A stretch of 62,570 bases of DNA from an uncultured Colwellia sp. GTDB lineage: Bacteria > Pseudomonadota > Gammaproteobacteria > Enterobacterales > Alteromonadaceae. Numbering within the stretch: the first letter of the stretch is position 1; the number at the start of each line of letters is the position of its first letter. Below, piece after piece: positions 28,961-38,106 of this stretch. The DNA is taken from contig CAJXRC010000003.1 in the NCBI GenBank assembly GCA_913058405.1, positions 1 through 62,570 of the forward strand, given 5' to 3'. Below the pieces are notes generated by a model, which searched no databases, had not been told where the DNA came from, and saw nothing but the letters and a program-made list of their open reading frames with translations. The position numbers and the translations under genes are program-made.

Positions 28961-31546
28961 ATGAGTAGAAATGAATCTGAAACCCGCGCCGAATTAATCT
29001 CGCCTAAATTGGCGTTAGATGGTTGGGGTAAAGCTGATCATAGTATTATCCGCCGTGAAGTAAGTATTACAGCGGGGCGTATTTTAGGTGGAGGTAAACG
29101 AGGTTCAAAACTCAGTGCTGATTATGTTTTAGAGTTTCAAGGCCGTAAGCTCGCTGCCGTTGAAGCCAAACGTGAAAGCCTAGGTTATACCGAAGGTGTG
29201 CGCCAAGCAAAAGACTACGCGGCACGTTTACAATGCCGTTTCGCTTATGCCACTAACGGTCATGACATTTACCAAATAGATATGCTGACGGGTGACGAGC
29301 AGTTAGTTGATCGTTACTTAAGCCCTGAAGAAATGTGGGCAATTGCTTTTGATGGTGCAAATGGGCAAAGCGAACCTGAATTTACCAGCACATGGCGTGA
29401 AAACTTTGCAAAAATTCCCTTTGAATGTAAAGGCGACTGGCAACCTCGTTATTATCAAGAAAACGCCATTAACCAAGCATTAGAGGCAATAGCACAAGGC
29501 AAAGACCGTATTTTGCTGACTCTTGCCACAGGCACAGGTAAAACCTGTATTGCGTTTCAATTAGCATGGAAGTTATTCCACAGCCGTTGGAGTTTACAAG
29601 CAGCTAAGAACCCGAGTAACGCAAAAAAACGCCCTCGTATTTTATTTTTAGCCGACCGTAATGTATTAACCAAACAAGCCTTTAACGACTTTGGTGCGTT
29701 TGGCGAAGACGCTGTGGTACGTATTACCCCAAGTGAAATTAAAAAAGCTAAAGGTGTACCTAAAAACGCCAGTATCTTTATGGCTATTTTCCAAACCCTG
29801 ATGACGGATTCAGCCAGTAACGCTGCGGGGAAAAATGGCGCTGATGCAGTAGAAGAGCTAGAAGACGAAGACTACAGCCTACCTATAGTTACCGACACCA
29901 GTAATTGTAACTTCAGACAATATCCAGAAGACTTTTTCGATTTTATTATTATTGACGAATGTCACCGTGGCGGCGCAAATGACGAAAGCTCGTGGCGCGA
30001 TATTCTTAACTACTTTGCTCCAGCGGTACAACTAGGTTTAACCGCTACACCAAAGCGTACTGACAATGCTGATAGTTATAAATACTTCGGCGACCCCGTT
30101 TATAGCTACACCTTAAAAGAAGGTATTAGTGACGGCTTTTTAACGCCATTCAAAGTCTATCCAATAGTGGGGACGATGGACGAATACGTTTATACCCCTG
30201 GTGATGTAGTAACCTTTAAAGGCGAACCCGAAGCTGGTCGTGTTTATAAAGAAGGTGACTTCAACCGCATTATCACCATGCCGCAACGTGAACAAAAGCG
30301 TGTGCAGTATTGGATGGATCATATAAACCCACATGATAAAACCATTGTATTTTGTGCCACCCAAGAACACGCAGGCAGAGTACGCGATTATATTAATCAA
30401 TACGCCGTTAAAAAGGGGTGGACAACTAATCCAACCTATTGTGTACGTATTACTGCAAACGATGGCGTCGCAGGTGAAAACGACCTACGCACATTCTGTG
30501 ATAACGAAAAAACCATACCAACCATATTAACGACCTCTCGTAAGTTATCGACAGGCGTAGACGCCCGTAACGTACGTAATATCGTATTAATGCGCCCATG
30601 TAATAACATGATCGAGTTCAAGCAGATTATCGGCCGTGGTACGCGTATGTACGACGGTAAATCATTCTTTACCGTGTACGACTTCGTTAAAGCGCATCAT
30701 AACTTTTCTGATCCCGAATGGGATGGTGAACCGTTGCCTCGTGATGAAAAACCAGACGAAGAACCTTGCGATATTTGTAATGACAAACCATGTAGCTGTG
30801 TCTGCGAAACATGTGGATTCAATCCGTGTAACTGCGTTGATGAACCATCAGACGAACCTTGTAGCGAATGTAATCAATCGCCTTGCCAATGTATTGTTGA
30901 ACCCTGTAACAACTGCGGAGATACACCGTGCAGTTGTGATGACGGAGGCGAAGATAAACCTGAACGACCAGAGAAGATATTCATCACCCTTAAAGACGGA
31001 AAAGTACGCCAAATTCAGCACATGAAAAGCGTACTGTTTATGGGGCCAGATGGCGACATGCTCACCGCGCATCAGTTTGTAGAGCAGTTATTCGGTGAAT
31101 TACCACGATTTTTTGGTAACGAAGATGAGCTACGCGAAATATGGAGCAACCCAAGCACCCGTGAAAAGCTACTAGCTGATTTACAAGAAGCCGGTTACGA
31201 CGATGAAAAACTCGATAGCATGAAAGACATTATCGACGCCAAAGACAGCGATGTATACGACCTACTAGCCTTTGTAGCCTATGCCAGAGACACTCATACT
31301 CGTAAAGAACGCGCCACAAACGCAATACCAGCTATATCAACGGAGTTTACCGACAAACAAGTTGAGTTTATCGAATTCATATTAGATAAATACATAGAAG
31401 ACGGCGTACAAGAATTAGCAGCTAAAAAAATGCGCAGTTTAGTCGAACTTAAATACAACACCATAAGCGACGCCGCCGCAGAGTTTGGCTCACCAGCAGC
31501 AATACGAGACACGTTTATTGGGTTTCAGAAATATCTGTATGAGTAA
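28961..31546 (+). CDS. hsdR: Type I restriction-modification system, restriction subunit R, with a cysteine-rich insert
   Basis: An 861-residue restriction/translocase subunit. The PD-(D/E)xK nuclease shows D54 ... E68-A-K70. The helicase motor follows: Walker A A189-TGTGK-T195, DECH at 332-335, GLTATPKRTD, and motif VI IIGRGTRMYDG. The C-terminal EcoEI-R-type domain is marked by LQEAGYDDEKLDSMKDII. Between motor and C-domain, residues about 602-662 form an unusual insert with sixteen cysteines in four CxxCxxxPCxC repeats, rich in D and E, which could bind zinc or an iron-sulfur cluster. The core motifs are all present, so cleavage should be intact. It probably cotranscribes with hsdMS and perhaps with the four genes that follow after 48 bases. 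Confidence 0.95.
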   Translation: MSRNESETRAELISPKLALDGWGKADHSIIRREVSITAGRILGGGKRGSKLSADYVLEFQGRKLAAVEAKRESLGYTEGVRQAKDYAARLQCRFAYATNGHDIYQIDMLTGDEQLVDRYLSPEEMWAIAFDGANGQSEPEFTSTWRENFAKIPFECKGDWQPRYYQENAINQALEAIAQGKDRILLTLATGTGKTCIAFQLAWKLFHSRWSLQAAKNPSNAKKRPRILFLADRNVLTKQAFNDFGAFGEDAVVRITPSEIKKAKGVPKNASIFMAIFQTLMTDSASNAAGKNGADAVEELEDEDYSLPIVTDTSNCNFRQYPEDFFDFIIIDECHRGGANDESSWRDILNYFAPAVQLGLTATPKRTDNADSYKYFGDPVYSYTLKEGISDGFLTPFKVYPIVGTMDEYVYTPGDVVTFKGEPEAGRVYKEGDFNRIITMPQREQKRVQYWMDHINPHDKTIVFCATQEHAGRVRDYINQYAVKKGWTTNPTYCVRITANDGVAGENDLRTFCDNEKTIPTILTTSRKLSTGVDARNVRNIVLMRPCNNMIEFKQIIGRGTRMYDGKSFFTVYDFVKAHHNFSDPEWDGEPLPRDEKPDEEPCDICNDKPCSCVCETCGFNPCNCVDEPSDEPCSECNQSPCQCIVEPCNNCGDTPCSCDDGGEDKPERPEKIFITLKDGKVRQIQHMKSVLFMGPDGDMLTAHQFVEQLFGELPRFFGNEDELREIWSNPSTREKLLADLQEAGYDDEKLDSMKDIIDAKDSDVYDLLAFVAYARDTHTRKERATNAIPAISTEFTDKQVEFIEFILDKYIEDGVQELAAKKMRSLVELKYNTISDAAAEFGSPAAIRDTFIGFQKYLYE

Positions 31547-31594
31547 ATATTGGTTCTTCAGGGCAGTCAAAACATAATCTAGAGAATAAATGTA

Positions 31595-33325
31595 ATGGAA
31601 GAGAAAAAGTTTAAATTAGTATTTACAGACACAGATATAGATAATATTGAGGATGACGAAATTATACTGCTTTCACCTTGGAGGTCGGAGATTGATCCAG
31701 GGTATAAGTTTTCTTGCCGCTGTATGGTGAAAAACCCCAACATGAATAATGAAGTGGATAGTATATTATCTGAAGGCCTTATTCCTAACATGGATAGTGT
31801 AATCTTATTTGAAAGCTTTATTGGTTTTTTACCACCTGAAAATCCGGATGAATATGAGCTCGATTTCTTCAAAAAACATATAGATTCTTTTCCAAATATC
31901 ATGGATCTAATTCAGTATTATAACGAGAATAACTGTATAGAAAGATTACGTTTTTTCACTATGTTACCGAGTATGGCTGAGTATAGAAAAGTAGTTGAAA
32001 AACTTGGATCGACACTTCTTAATCAAGTTCTAGAGGCCACCAACGATCTGGTTTTTAACAAAGATAAGCAGCCAAGTTGGTTTGATCAAGCGGTAAAGTC
32101 TAAAGTATTTAAATTAGGTTTAATGCGTCATTCAGAGACCTTTTTTACTTTTTATAATGCAGGGCATTTACTAGATGGTCTTGATTCTGAAATGTTTGAT
32201 GGTATTTCACAAAATTTGACTTTGAAATACTCACTTGATGGTTTTGAGAATAACCACGTTATCAAGCTAAAGTACGCCTCTTCAGGTTATATACCGAAAA
32301 GAATCAATGTATTGATTGGAAAAAATGGGGTGGGTAAAAGCCAAGCTTTGAAGGCTTTTTGTCGAGCTGCTCTTAGATATGATGATGAGTCTATATCATT
32401 ATCAGACAATGCAACGAATGGGAGACCAATGATTAATAGACTTTTGGCTATCGCGACTCCAGGAGAAATTCAAACTACTTTTCCAGGAGAAAGGCGTCGA
32501 ACGCAAAAACTATATTACCGCCGTTTATCTTTAACTAGAAACGGGAGAGCTAAGCCAACAGAGTCGATTGCTGATCAACTTGTTCAACTAGCAAGGGAAG
32601 ATGAAAAAATAGGTTCTTATTCTCGCTGGAACCTTTTCAATTTAGCCATCGAAAAAATTGCTCCCCTAGATAGTATTGTTGTTAAACTTTTGGATGGGAG
32701 TTATGTTTCATTAAATGAGTTTAGACATACTAATAAACGTAACTCTAATATTGATCTCTGGGCCAATCTAGACACAAAACAAGAACCTAAACTTCGCAAC
32801 TTTCATACCCCTCACCCAATGAGCAGTGGGCAGCTCATATTCTTTAAATTTGCTTTGATGTGTTGTCTATATATTGAAAATGGGTCGTTTGTTTTATTAG
32901 ATGAACCAGAAACACATATGCACCCAAATATGATTTCAGACTTCATTGAATTGCTCGATACCTTGTTAGAAGAAACAGGTTCGCAAGGGTTAATTGCAAC
33001 ACACTCAGCTTATTTCGTAAGAGAAGTAAGTAGAGAGCAGGTACACATTCTATCAAAAGAAAGTAGTGCTGAATCCACCGATGAAAATAACCAATTAATC
33101 GCCATTAATCATCCCAGATTGAGAACTTTTGGGGCAGATGTTGAATCGATATCACAATTTGTATTTAGTGAAGATATAGAAAGTAGACTCACCGATAAAA
33201 TATATAAAAGAATAAAAAATCAGTCGTTTGAATCTGTTGAAAAAGAATTATCGGAAGAGCTATCTTTAGCTGCACTTATGGAACTTCAGTCTAGGTTAGA
33301 GGTTAGTACTAGTGAAAAAGATTAA
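31595..33325 (+). CDS. ABC/OLD-like AAA ATPase, PtuA-like, first gene of a four-gene defence module
   Basis: A 576-residue ATPase. A unique N-terminal region (1-215) with no motif I know precedes the ATPase core. Walker A is LIGKNGVGKS near 239-249, the ABC-signature-like PMSSGQ lies near 407-412, Walker B FVLLDEPETHMHP near 433-445, and the H-loop ATHS near 468. This arrangement is that of SMC/OLD/RloA-like ATPases such as Septu PtuA. The next gene, an HNH nuclease, overlaps it by 14 bases, the same gene pairing as in Septu (PtuA then PtuB). I would call it PtuA-like rather than PtuA, because the N-terminal part is long and unfamiliar. It probably binds DNA or a phage signal and licenses the nuclease. 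Confidence 0.88.
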   Translation: MEEKKFKLVFTDTDIDNIEDDEIILLSPWRSEIDPGYKFSCRCMVKNPNMNNEVDSILSEGLIPNMDSVILFESFIGFLPPENPDEYELDFFKKHIDSFPNIMDLIQYYNENNCIERLRFFTMLPSMAEYRKVVEKLGSTLLNQVLEATNDLVFNKDKQPSWFDQAVKSKVFKLGLMRHSETFFTFYNAGHLLDGLDSEMFDGISQNLTLKYSLDGFENNHVIKLKYASSGYIPKRINVLIGKNGVGKSQALKAFCRAALRYDDESISLSDNATNGRPMINRLLAIATPGEIQTTFPGERRRTQKLYYRRLSLTRNGRAKPTESIADQLVQLAREDEKIGSYSRWNLFNLAIEKIAPLDSIVVKLLDGSYVSLNEFRHTNKRNSNIDLWANLDTKQEPKLRNFHTPHPMSSGQLIFFKFALMCCLYIENGSFVLLDEPETHMHPNMISDFIELLDTLLEETGSQGLIATHSAYFVREVSREQVHILSKESSAESTDENNQLIAINHPRLRTFGADVESISQFVFSEDIESRLTDKIYKRIKNQSFESVEKELSEELSLAALMELQSRLEVSTSEKD

Positions 33326-34178
33326 TGTTATACAAGTTAATGACGAACGACATCTAGATACGCTTGCTGACAATACTTTATTAAATGATACGTCTTACCC
33401 TGAGCTTAGAATTGAAAAGCAGGTATTAATCCAAGCGTATAGGGATTATGTTGCACAAAATGGAAATCCTTGGTCTATTCAACAACCTAATATTAGTAAC
33501 AAATTAAAATCAGGCTTGTTGAGTCACTATAGTTCACCACCAGATAGTATTAATTTTCTTGACAGAATAACTAAATCTTCTCCTGAAGTATGTCCAATGT
33601 GTGGAGGGTTTAAGCCCTTTACTAGAGATCATATTCTACCCAAAGCTGAACATCAGGCGTGGGCAATTTTTTCAAAAAATCTTGTGCCTGCATGTGATTG
33701 TAACCTAAAGCGCGGTTCCGCTTTAAAGGGAGACCCTGCAACAGGTGCAAGGATATTACATCCATATTTTGATAATATTTTACTGCAAAGACTTCTTAGT
33801 TGTGAAATTACTCACAGGAATAATTACTCTAGATTTAGTTTGAAAATTTCCTACGTAGATCCAAATCATCCAGATATAGCATCTATTAAATATCACACTC
33901 GACATGTAGTTATTAAATCAGGCGTAGAAGAGTGGTTAAAAGGGCAGCTTAGTAAATTAAAGGAAAGGCCCTCCAATGTCATACAAACTTTACCTAGGAA
34001 GAAAGCATTATCGGAAGATAGAGTTAGAGAAGCTATAGAGGATTGTTTAGATCGAATCGACGAATTGACAGGTACTCCTAATAACTGGCTCTCAATATTT
34101 TGCCATGGGTTACTTAACTCTGCTGGAATCAGTTCATGGGTAACTGATATGCATAATCAAACGCTAGTATTGCGTTAA
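33312..34178 (+). CDS. HNH endonuclease, PtuB-like
   Basis: A 288-residue protein with an HNH nuclease motif in the middle: CPMCGG near residues 94-99, DHILPK near 105-110, and NLVPACDCN near 124-132, so the zinc cysteines, the general-base histidine and the following asparagine are present. Flanking parts (1-90 and 150-288) have no known motif. It overlaps the ATPase gene by 14 bases, which implies tight coupling in expression. In Septu and related systems such a nuclease is held in a complex with the ATPase and cuts DNA when released. Here that role is inferred from the pair. Confidence 0.88.
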   Translation: MKKINVIQVNDERHLDTLADNTLLNDTSYPELRIEKQVLIQAYRDYVAQNGNPWSIQQPNISNKLKSGLLSHYSSPPDSINFLDRITKSSPEVCPMCGGFKPFTRDHILPKAEHQAWAIFSKNLVPACDCNLKRGSALKGDPATGARILHPYFDNILLQRLLSCEITHRNNYSRFSLKISYVDPNHPDIASIKYHTRHVVIKSGVEEWLKGQLSKLKERPSNVIQTLPRKKALSEDRVREAIEDCLDRIDELTGTPNNWLSIFCHGLLNSAGISSWVTDMHNQTLVLR

Positions 34179-34234
34179 TAAGTTTTTTGTCATTTAGTGA
34201 GTTTAGTTTTCTCACTAAAATTAAAGAGGGATTT

Positions 34235-34912
34235 ATGGATAAAATTTATATCGAAGATCATGTTGTTCCACAGTTGTTTACAACAGCAATTGAGGCGTAT
34301 GAGTTTATGCACAAGAACCATAAGAAGGGTAAAGGATACGATAAATTAGAGACCTTTGGGTTGTTATGGGGCTATGTTATCGCGGCTAAAGGTGAGCAAC
34401 CAGCAAAAGTTGTTGCCACTATGGCTACCGTAGAAACATCAGCTATACGCCATAATGAATGGGTACAACCAGATTTTGATTCAATTAAAGCTAAAAAAGA
34501 ATTTTTTGGTAAATATTGGCCAAATGTAGAGTTAGTTGGAACCTTTCATTCTCATCCATATGAAGATTTAGATGAGATAAATTTAGAAAAAGGGTGGAGA
34601 GCTTCCTCTTTTGATGACGAGTACAGTGATACTGATTTCTGGCCTGATTTTCATAAAGAAATTTCACCAGAGCAACCACTTCTAGCTCATATGATTGTTG
34701 GCATTACCAAGCTGAATAAAAAAGGTTGGGCGTACCCATCAAGACTAAAAGGGAGTGAAGAAAGTAAAGGTTATGTATTATCGGCTGATAATAGAAAATT
34801 ATGGCTAAGAGGGCATTCAACGGTCATGGTTGAGGATATTGAAGACGATTTTTATGAATTTAGTGATGATATTGAATTAGATATTCCGGCATTAGAAACA
34901 AGGTTCTTATAA
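34235..34912 (+). CDS. JAMM/MPN (JAB) domain protein, probable metalloprotease or deubiquitinase-like
   Basis: A 225-residue protein. The fold is marked by LETFGLLWGYVI near 36-48, where the glutamate would be the upstream catalytic residue, VVATMATVETSA, and the metal-binding H105-S-H107-P in LVGTFHSHPYEDL. The usual SxxD appears as S130-DT-D133, but it comes 22 residues after H107 rather than about 7-8, so an acidic insert (EINLEKGWRASSFDDEY) lies in the active-site loop. A frame opens 16 codons upstream, but AGAGGG precedes the ATG at 34235. JAB proteases in bacterial immunity (CBASS, Bil, ubiquitin-like pathways) remove or process protein tags. No E1, E2 or ubiquitin-like partner is seen here, so the target is unknown. 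Confidence 0.82.
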   Translation: MDKIYIEDHVVPQLFTTAIEAYEFMHKNHKKGKGYDKLETFGLLWGYVIAAKGEQPAKVVATMATVETSAIRHNEWVQPDFDSIKAKKEFFGKYWPNVELVGTFHSHPYEDLDEINLEKGWRASSFDDEYSDTDFWPDFHKEISPEQPLLAHMIVGITKLNKKGWAYPSRLKGSEESKGYVLSADNRKLWLRGHSTVMVEDIEDDFYEFSDDIELDIPALETRFL

Positions 34913-34914
34913 CG

Positions 34915-36774
34915 ATGGATAAAAATGGAATGGAATCCCAAGAATTGTGCTCACCAGAAGAGTTTATTGCAAATTATCAACACGCAGTCAATGAGCCATT
35001 TAAACATGGTTATTATTCTATAAGTTCAGATTTTAGAGCTTTGGCTATCCAGGTAAGAAAAGATAAAAACGAGCCTTTAGCAAATGCGTTAGATTTATGT
35101 GCTCGTATTTTATCAATGCAATTAAATCCACAAAGTGCTAATGAGCCATTCAGTGCATCGATACATTTAAGTGATAAACGCTCAGCCATTGCAGATGATT
35201 TTAATGAAATTGAAATTAATTTTGTTGCTAATATTGTAAGTGAAATAGGTGAGCCGATTATACAGGCTAGGTTTGCCGATTTACTTTGGTTGTTGGTTAC
35301 TCCTAAAAATGTTGGCTTTGTGCGTATAGCTATTCAGGCATATACCTCATCACCTATTGATTCTAATCAATGGCTTGCAGATGAAAATGATTGCTGGGAA
35401 AGAGCCATTAGGCTTGCAATTCAAATAAGAGATAATAAGACAATAGAAAAAATTGAAACATTATTGATGTTAGCTTTTCGCTTGGATTACCCTGATAGCC
35501 CATTTATGTGTTTATGGATTGGAGAGTTAATTGAACGTTGTGGTGTATGTAGAGATGATTATATTGAATTAGCTGATGCTTTGTTTAAAAGCTCACAGGA
35601 TTTTTGTAATAGTAATGCTTATCGAGAAAGTCGATCATATCTAGAATTAGCAGCAACCTTATTTCAAAGAAATAAAGATGAAGACAATTGGTTAGCAGCT
35701 TTAGTTTTAAATGCTGAGTGTCACGAGCTAGAAGGTGACTCAATAAGTAGTGGTGATATTGGAAGCCAAATGGTTGCTAATTCTTTCTATGAAAATGCTC
35801 TCCAAGCTTATAGGCGCATACCGACTAAGCACAGGGAAAAACTTGGTGTAAATGATAAGTTAATAAGCATTCGGGCTAAGATTACTGAGGCTGGTGTAGG
35901 TTCATTAGAAGAAATGGGACTGATTAAGTCACCAGGAATGAATATTAAAGAGATTATTGCACAATCAATAAAACATGTTGAAGGTAAAAAAACACTAAAG
36001 TCATCATTACTCCATTTTACAGGTTTCGCTACACCTAAGTATCAAAGCCTCAAAGAACAGTCAATTGAGCTAATTAATAATTCACCATTGAGTTCAATGT
36101 TTGGCTCAATACTTATGGCTAGTGACGGAAGAGTTATAGCTAAAACACCATCGATGGACCTTGGTGCTGATGCAGAAGGAAATGATGAGGTTTTGAATAG
36201 TAAAATAATTCAAAGTCATCAAACTAGTATTCAATTAGCTGTACAAGGTCAGATAATTCCTGGATTAAATCAGATTTTATCTGAATTTAGGGTGTCTCGT
36301 CGTTTTATCAAAGCACTGTGTGAACATTCCCACATAGTCGCGAATGATAGAGTCGATCTACTTTCCAGTGCATTATGGCTGGGTTTTGAACACGACTTTG
36401 GAAATGCTATTCACCTTTTATGCCCTCAAGTAGAGCATATGATTCGCATGGAGTTTAAAGGAGAAGGTATTATCACATCTAATGTGGATCTTAATGGCAT
36501 CGAAAATGAAAACGGTTTAAGTACATTACTTGATAATGAAAGAGCAGAAGAAATACTTGGGGAAGATTTGCTTTTTGATATGAAAGCAATTTTCACTGAT
36601 TCAGTAGGTGATAACTTAAGGAATAATTGCGCTCATGGGTTATTGAATGATCATTCGGCGTCATCATATGGTTCAGTCTATGCGTGGTGGATGGTTTTGA
36701 GACTAGTTGTTAGAGAGTTATATCAAACAGAATATAACCAAAAGAAAGCTAATGAAAAGTGTAAAGACAGTTAA
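34915..36774 (+). CDS. DUF4209-like protein, fourth gene of the defence module
   Basis: A 619-residue protein. Residues 1-330 are largely helical with TPR-like alternation (for example ANALDLCARILS, SRSYLELAATLFQ). Residues about 480-615 match DUF4209 in pattern: LLSSALWLGFEHDFGNAIHL, PQVEHMIR, then NLRNNCAHGL and a final tryptophan-rich helix. The R-N-N-x-x-A-H-G-L motif resembles that of HEPN-type or related nucleases, but I cannot confirm an RNase. It starts two bases after the JAB gene ends, so it is translated from the same message. DUF4209 proteins occur in defence islands and have no settled function known to me. It could be a sensor or an abortive-infection effector. Confidence 0.75.
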   Translation: MDKNGMESQELCSPEEFIANYQHAVNEPFKHGYYSISSDFRALAIQVRKDKNEPLANALDLCARILSMQLNPQSANEPFSASIHLSDKRSAIADDFNEIEINFVANIVSEIGEPIIQARFADLLWLLVTPKNVGFVRIAIQAYTSSPIDSNQWLADENDCWERAIRLAIQIRDNKTIEKIETLLMLAFRLDYPDSPFMCLWIGELIERCGVCRDDYIELADALFKSSQDFCNSNAYRESRSYLELAATLFQRNKDEDNWLAALVLNAECHELEGDSISSGDIGSQMVANSFYENALQAYRRIPTKHREKLGVNDKLISIRAKITEAGVGSLEEMGLIKSPGMNIKEIIAQSIKHVEGKKTLKSSLLHFTGFATPKYQSLKEQSIELINNSPLSSMFGSILMASDGRVIAKTPSMDLGADAEGNDEVLNSKIIQSHQTSIQLAVQGQIIPGLNQILSEFRVSRRFIKALCEHSHIVANDRVDLLSSALWLGFEHDFGNAIHLLCPQVEHMIRMEFKGEGIITSNVDLNGIENENGLSTLLDNERAEEILGEDLLFDMKAIFTDSVGDNLRNNCAHGLLNDHSASSYGSVYAWWMVLRLVVRELYQTEYNQKKANEKCKDS

Positions 36775-36939
36775 GTAAAGTGCGAGTGTCTTTACTTGTT
36801 TTAATGGTTTTTACATTGTTTTGATTGTTTTCTCATAAAATAGTAGTATTATCAAATGGTTATGTGCTTTACACTTTTTAAACCCCAAGTCTTCCGTTTT
36901 AGGCTTCCTTTTTAGAGTGGAATATTTACAGAATGTAAA

Positions 36940-36973
36940 GAAAGGTGAGCTTTGGCTCGCCTTTCTTCGTTTT
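36940..36973 (+). terminator. Strong intrinsic terminator of the defence operon
   Basis: GAAAGGTGAGC (36940-36950) pairs with GCTCGCCTTTC (36955-36965), one G-T wobble, around TTTG, and is followed by TTCGTTTT. It lies 166 bases past the DUF4209-like stop and is the first clear terminator after hsdM. Confidence 0.85.
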
Positions 36974-37382
36974 AAAACAAGGGTTTTTGTCTTTGTTGAT
37001 AAAATAAAAATGTAAACTTTAAATAAGTTGAAAATAGGTGGAATATCGGTTGTGAGTGAATGTACTTTTAAATTTATCTATTTGGTGGAGCTTTATGGTT
37101 AATCAGGAAAACAATATAATCGTATCTAACAAAAGCTAAATAGGTGTGTTTCACCAATACTGAGCCGACGAGTGGGTATAATAACTCTGTATCTTAGCTA
37201 ACTATCCATATCTAAATAAATAGTAAGCTCAGCAGACTCATTTAACAATTTACTGAGGGATAAGCTGAAAGTTTTACTGTGAGTTAAATATTCACTATTT
37301 CAAAATATGAGTATAATGTTTCGAATAGGTATTATATATTTGATGCATTCAGGCTTTAACCTTTAAATCAATTGGATAAAAT
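36974..37382. other. Intergenic stretch at the right edge of the defence island
   Basis: No gene is supported. A 14-codon frame at 37095 is too short to call. No tRNA, attachment-site repeat or integrase is visible here, so the island has no obvious mobile-element boundary on this side. A GGAT-type ribosome site precedes the thioesterase at 37383. Confidence 0.4.
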
Positions 37383-37802
37383 ATGTTTTATGAAATAATA
37401 AAACCACGAGTAGGCGAAACAGATGCTCTTGGGCACATTAACAACACTGTTATTCCACAATGGTTTGAAGGTGCAAGAAACCCAATATTCAGACTATTTA
37501 GTCCAGAATTTAATTTAAGCATCAGTCAATGGGCATTGACTTTAGCAAAAAGTACTATTGAGTTTCATTTACCACTTTTGTTTGACTATGATGTTGAAAT
37601 AAAAACGTATATTTCTCGTATCGGTATAAGCTCGCTAGATGTATATCAAGAGGCATGGCAAAACGGCGTAAAGCATGTCACTGGGACTGCCGTGATGGTT
37701 CACTTTGATTTTCTTGCTCGAGAGTCACGTCCTATTTCTAATAACTTTAAACAAAAGCTTAATATGCATTATAGTGATTCTATTCCTAAAACAGTTTATT
37801 AA
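37383..37802 (+). CDS. Acyl-CoA thioesterase (4HBT/YbgC-like hotdog)
   Basis: A 139-residue single-hotdog thioesterase. The start MFYEIIKPRVGETDALGHINN has the aspartate and GHxNN characteristic of YbgC/4HBT enzymes, and YDVEIKTYISRIGISSLDVYQE is the central beta sheet. It probably hydrolyses short- or medium-chain acyl-CoA in the cytoplasm. It stands alone, with two terminators in tandem behind it (37866-37913 and 38012-38041). It appears to be core sequence just outside the defence island. Confidence 0.87.
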   Translation: MFYEIIKPRVGETDALGHINNTVIPQWFEGARNPIFRLFSPEFNLSISQWALTLAKSTIEFHLPLLFDYDVEIKTYISRIGISSLDVYQEAWQNGVKHVTGTAVMVHFDFLARESRPISNNFKQKLNMHYSDSIPKTVY

Positions 37803-37865
37803 CTGAAATGCAGCGGTTTTTAGGTTTGTGATACTTATTTATAAATAAACTTTTAAAATAAAATG

Positions 37866-37913
37866 AGTGATTAATCCTTTGTTGGTAACAACAGATAAAT
37901 CACTTGTTTTTTT
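37866..37913 (+). terminator. Terminator-like hairpin after the thioesterase
   Basis: AGTGATT (37866-37872) pairs with AATCACT near 37898-37904, with a second small stem TGTTG/CAACA in the loop, and is followed by TGTTTTTTT. It lies 64 bases past the stop. Confidence 0.65.
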
Positions 37914-38011
37914 GGAGCCTTTATTAAATTAAGCGTTTATTGATACGTTGAATACTAGTCTTATCAGCGCTACGTTTGTAATCAATAAAAAAGAACCTAG
38001 TTTTACACTCC

Positions 38012-38041
38012 AAACCCAGCACAGTTGCTGGGTTTTTGTTT
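38012..38041 (+). terminator. Second intrinsic terminator between thioesterase and curA
   Basis: AAACCCAGCA (38012-38021) pairs with TGCTGGGTTT (38026-38035) around CAGT and is followed by TTGTTTTT. It may also end curA transcripts coming from the right. The rest of 37803-38106 shows no gene. Confidence 0.8.
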
Positions 38042-38106
38042 TTATACTAGTTTATATCCGGTAGCAATTTAGATGCATCTTGAAGATAAACGGATATATA
38101 GCTTAA

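Noticed and set aside
33312-34178. Calling the ATPase/HNH pair plainly Septu
   Set aside because: The gene pairing agrees, but the ATPase has a long unfamiliar N-terminal part and two extra coupled genes follow, so I only state likeness to PtuA/PtuB.
36974-37382. Attachment site or tRNA bounding the defence island
   Set aside because: I saw no tRNA, no integrase and no direct repeat shared with the left edge (23116-23478), so the island cannot be shown to be an integrative element.
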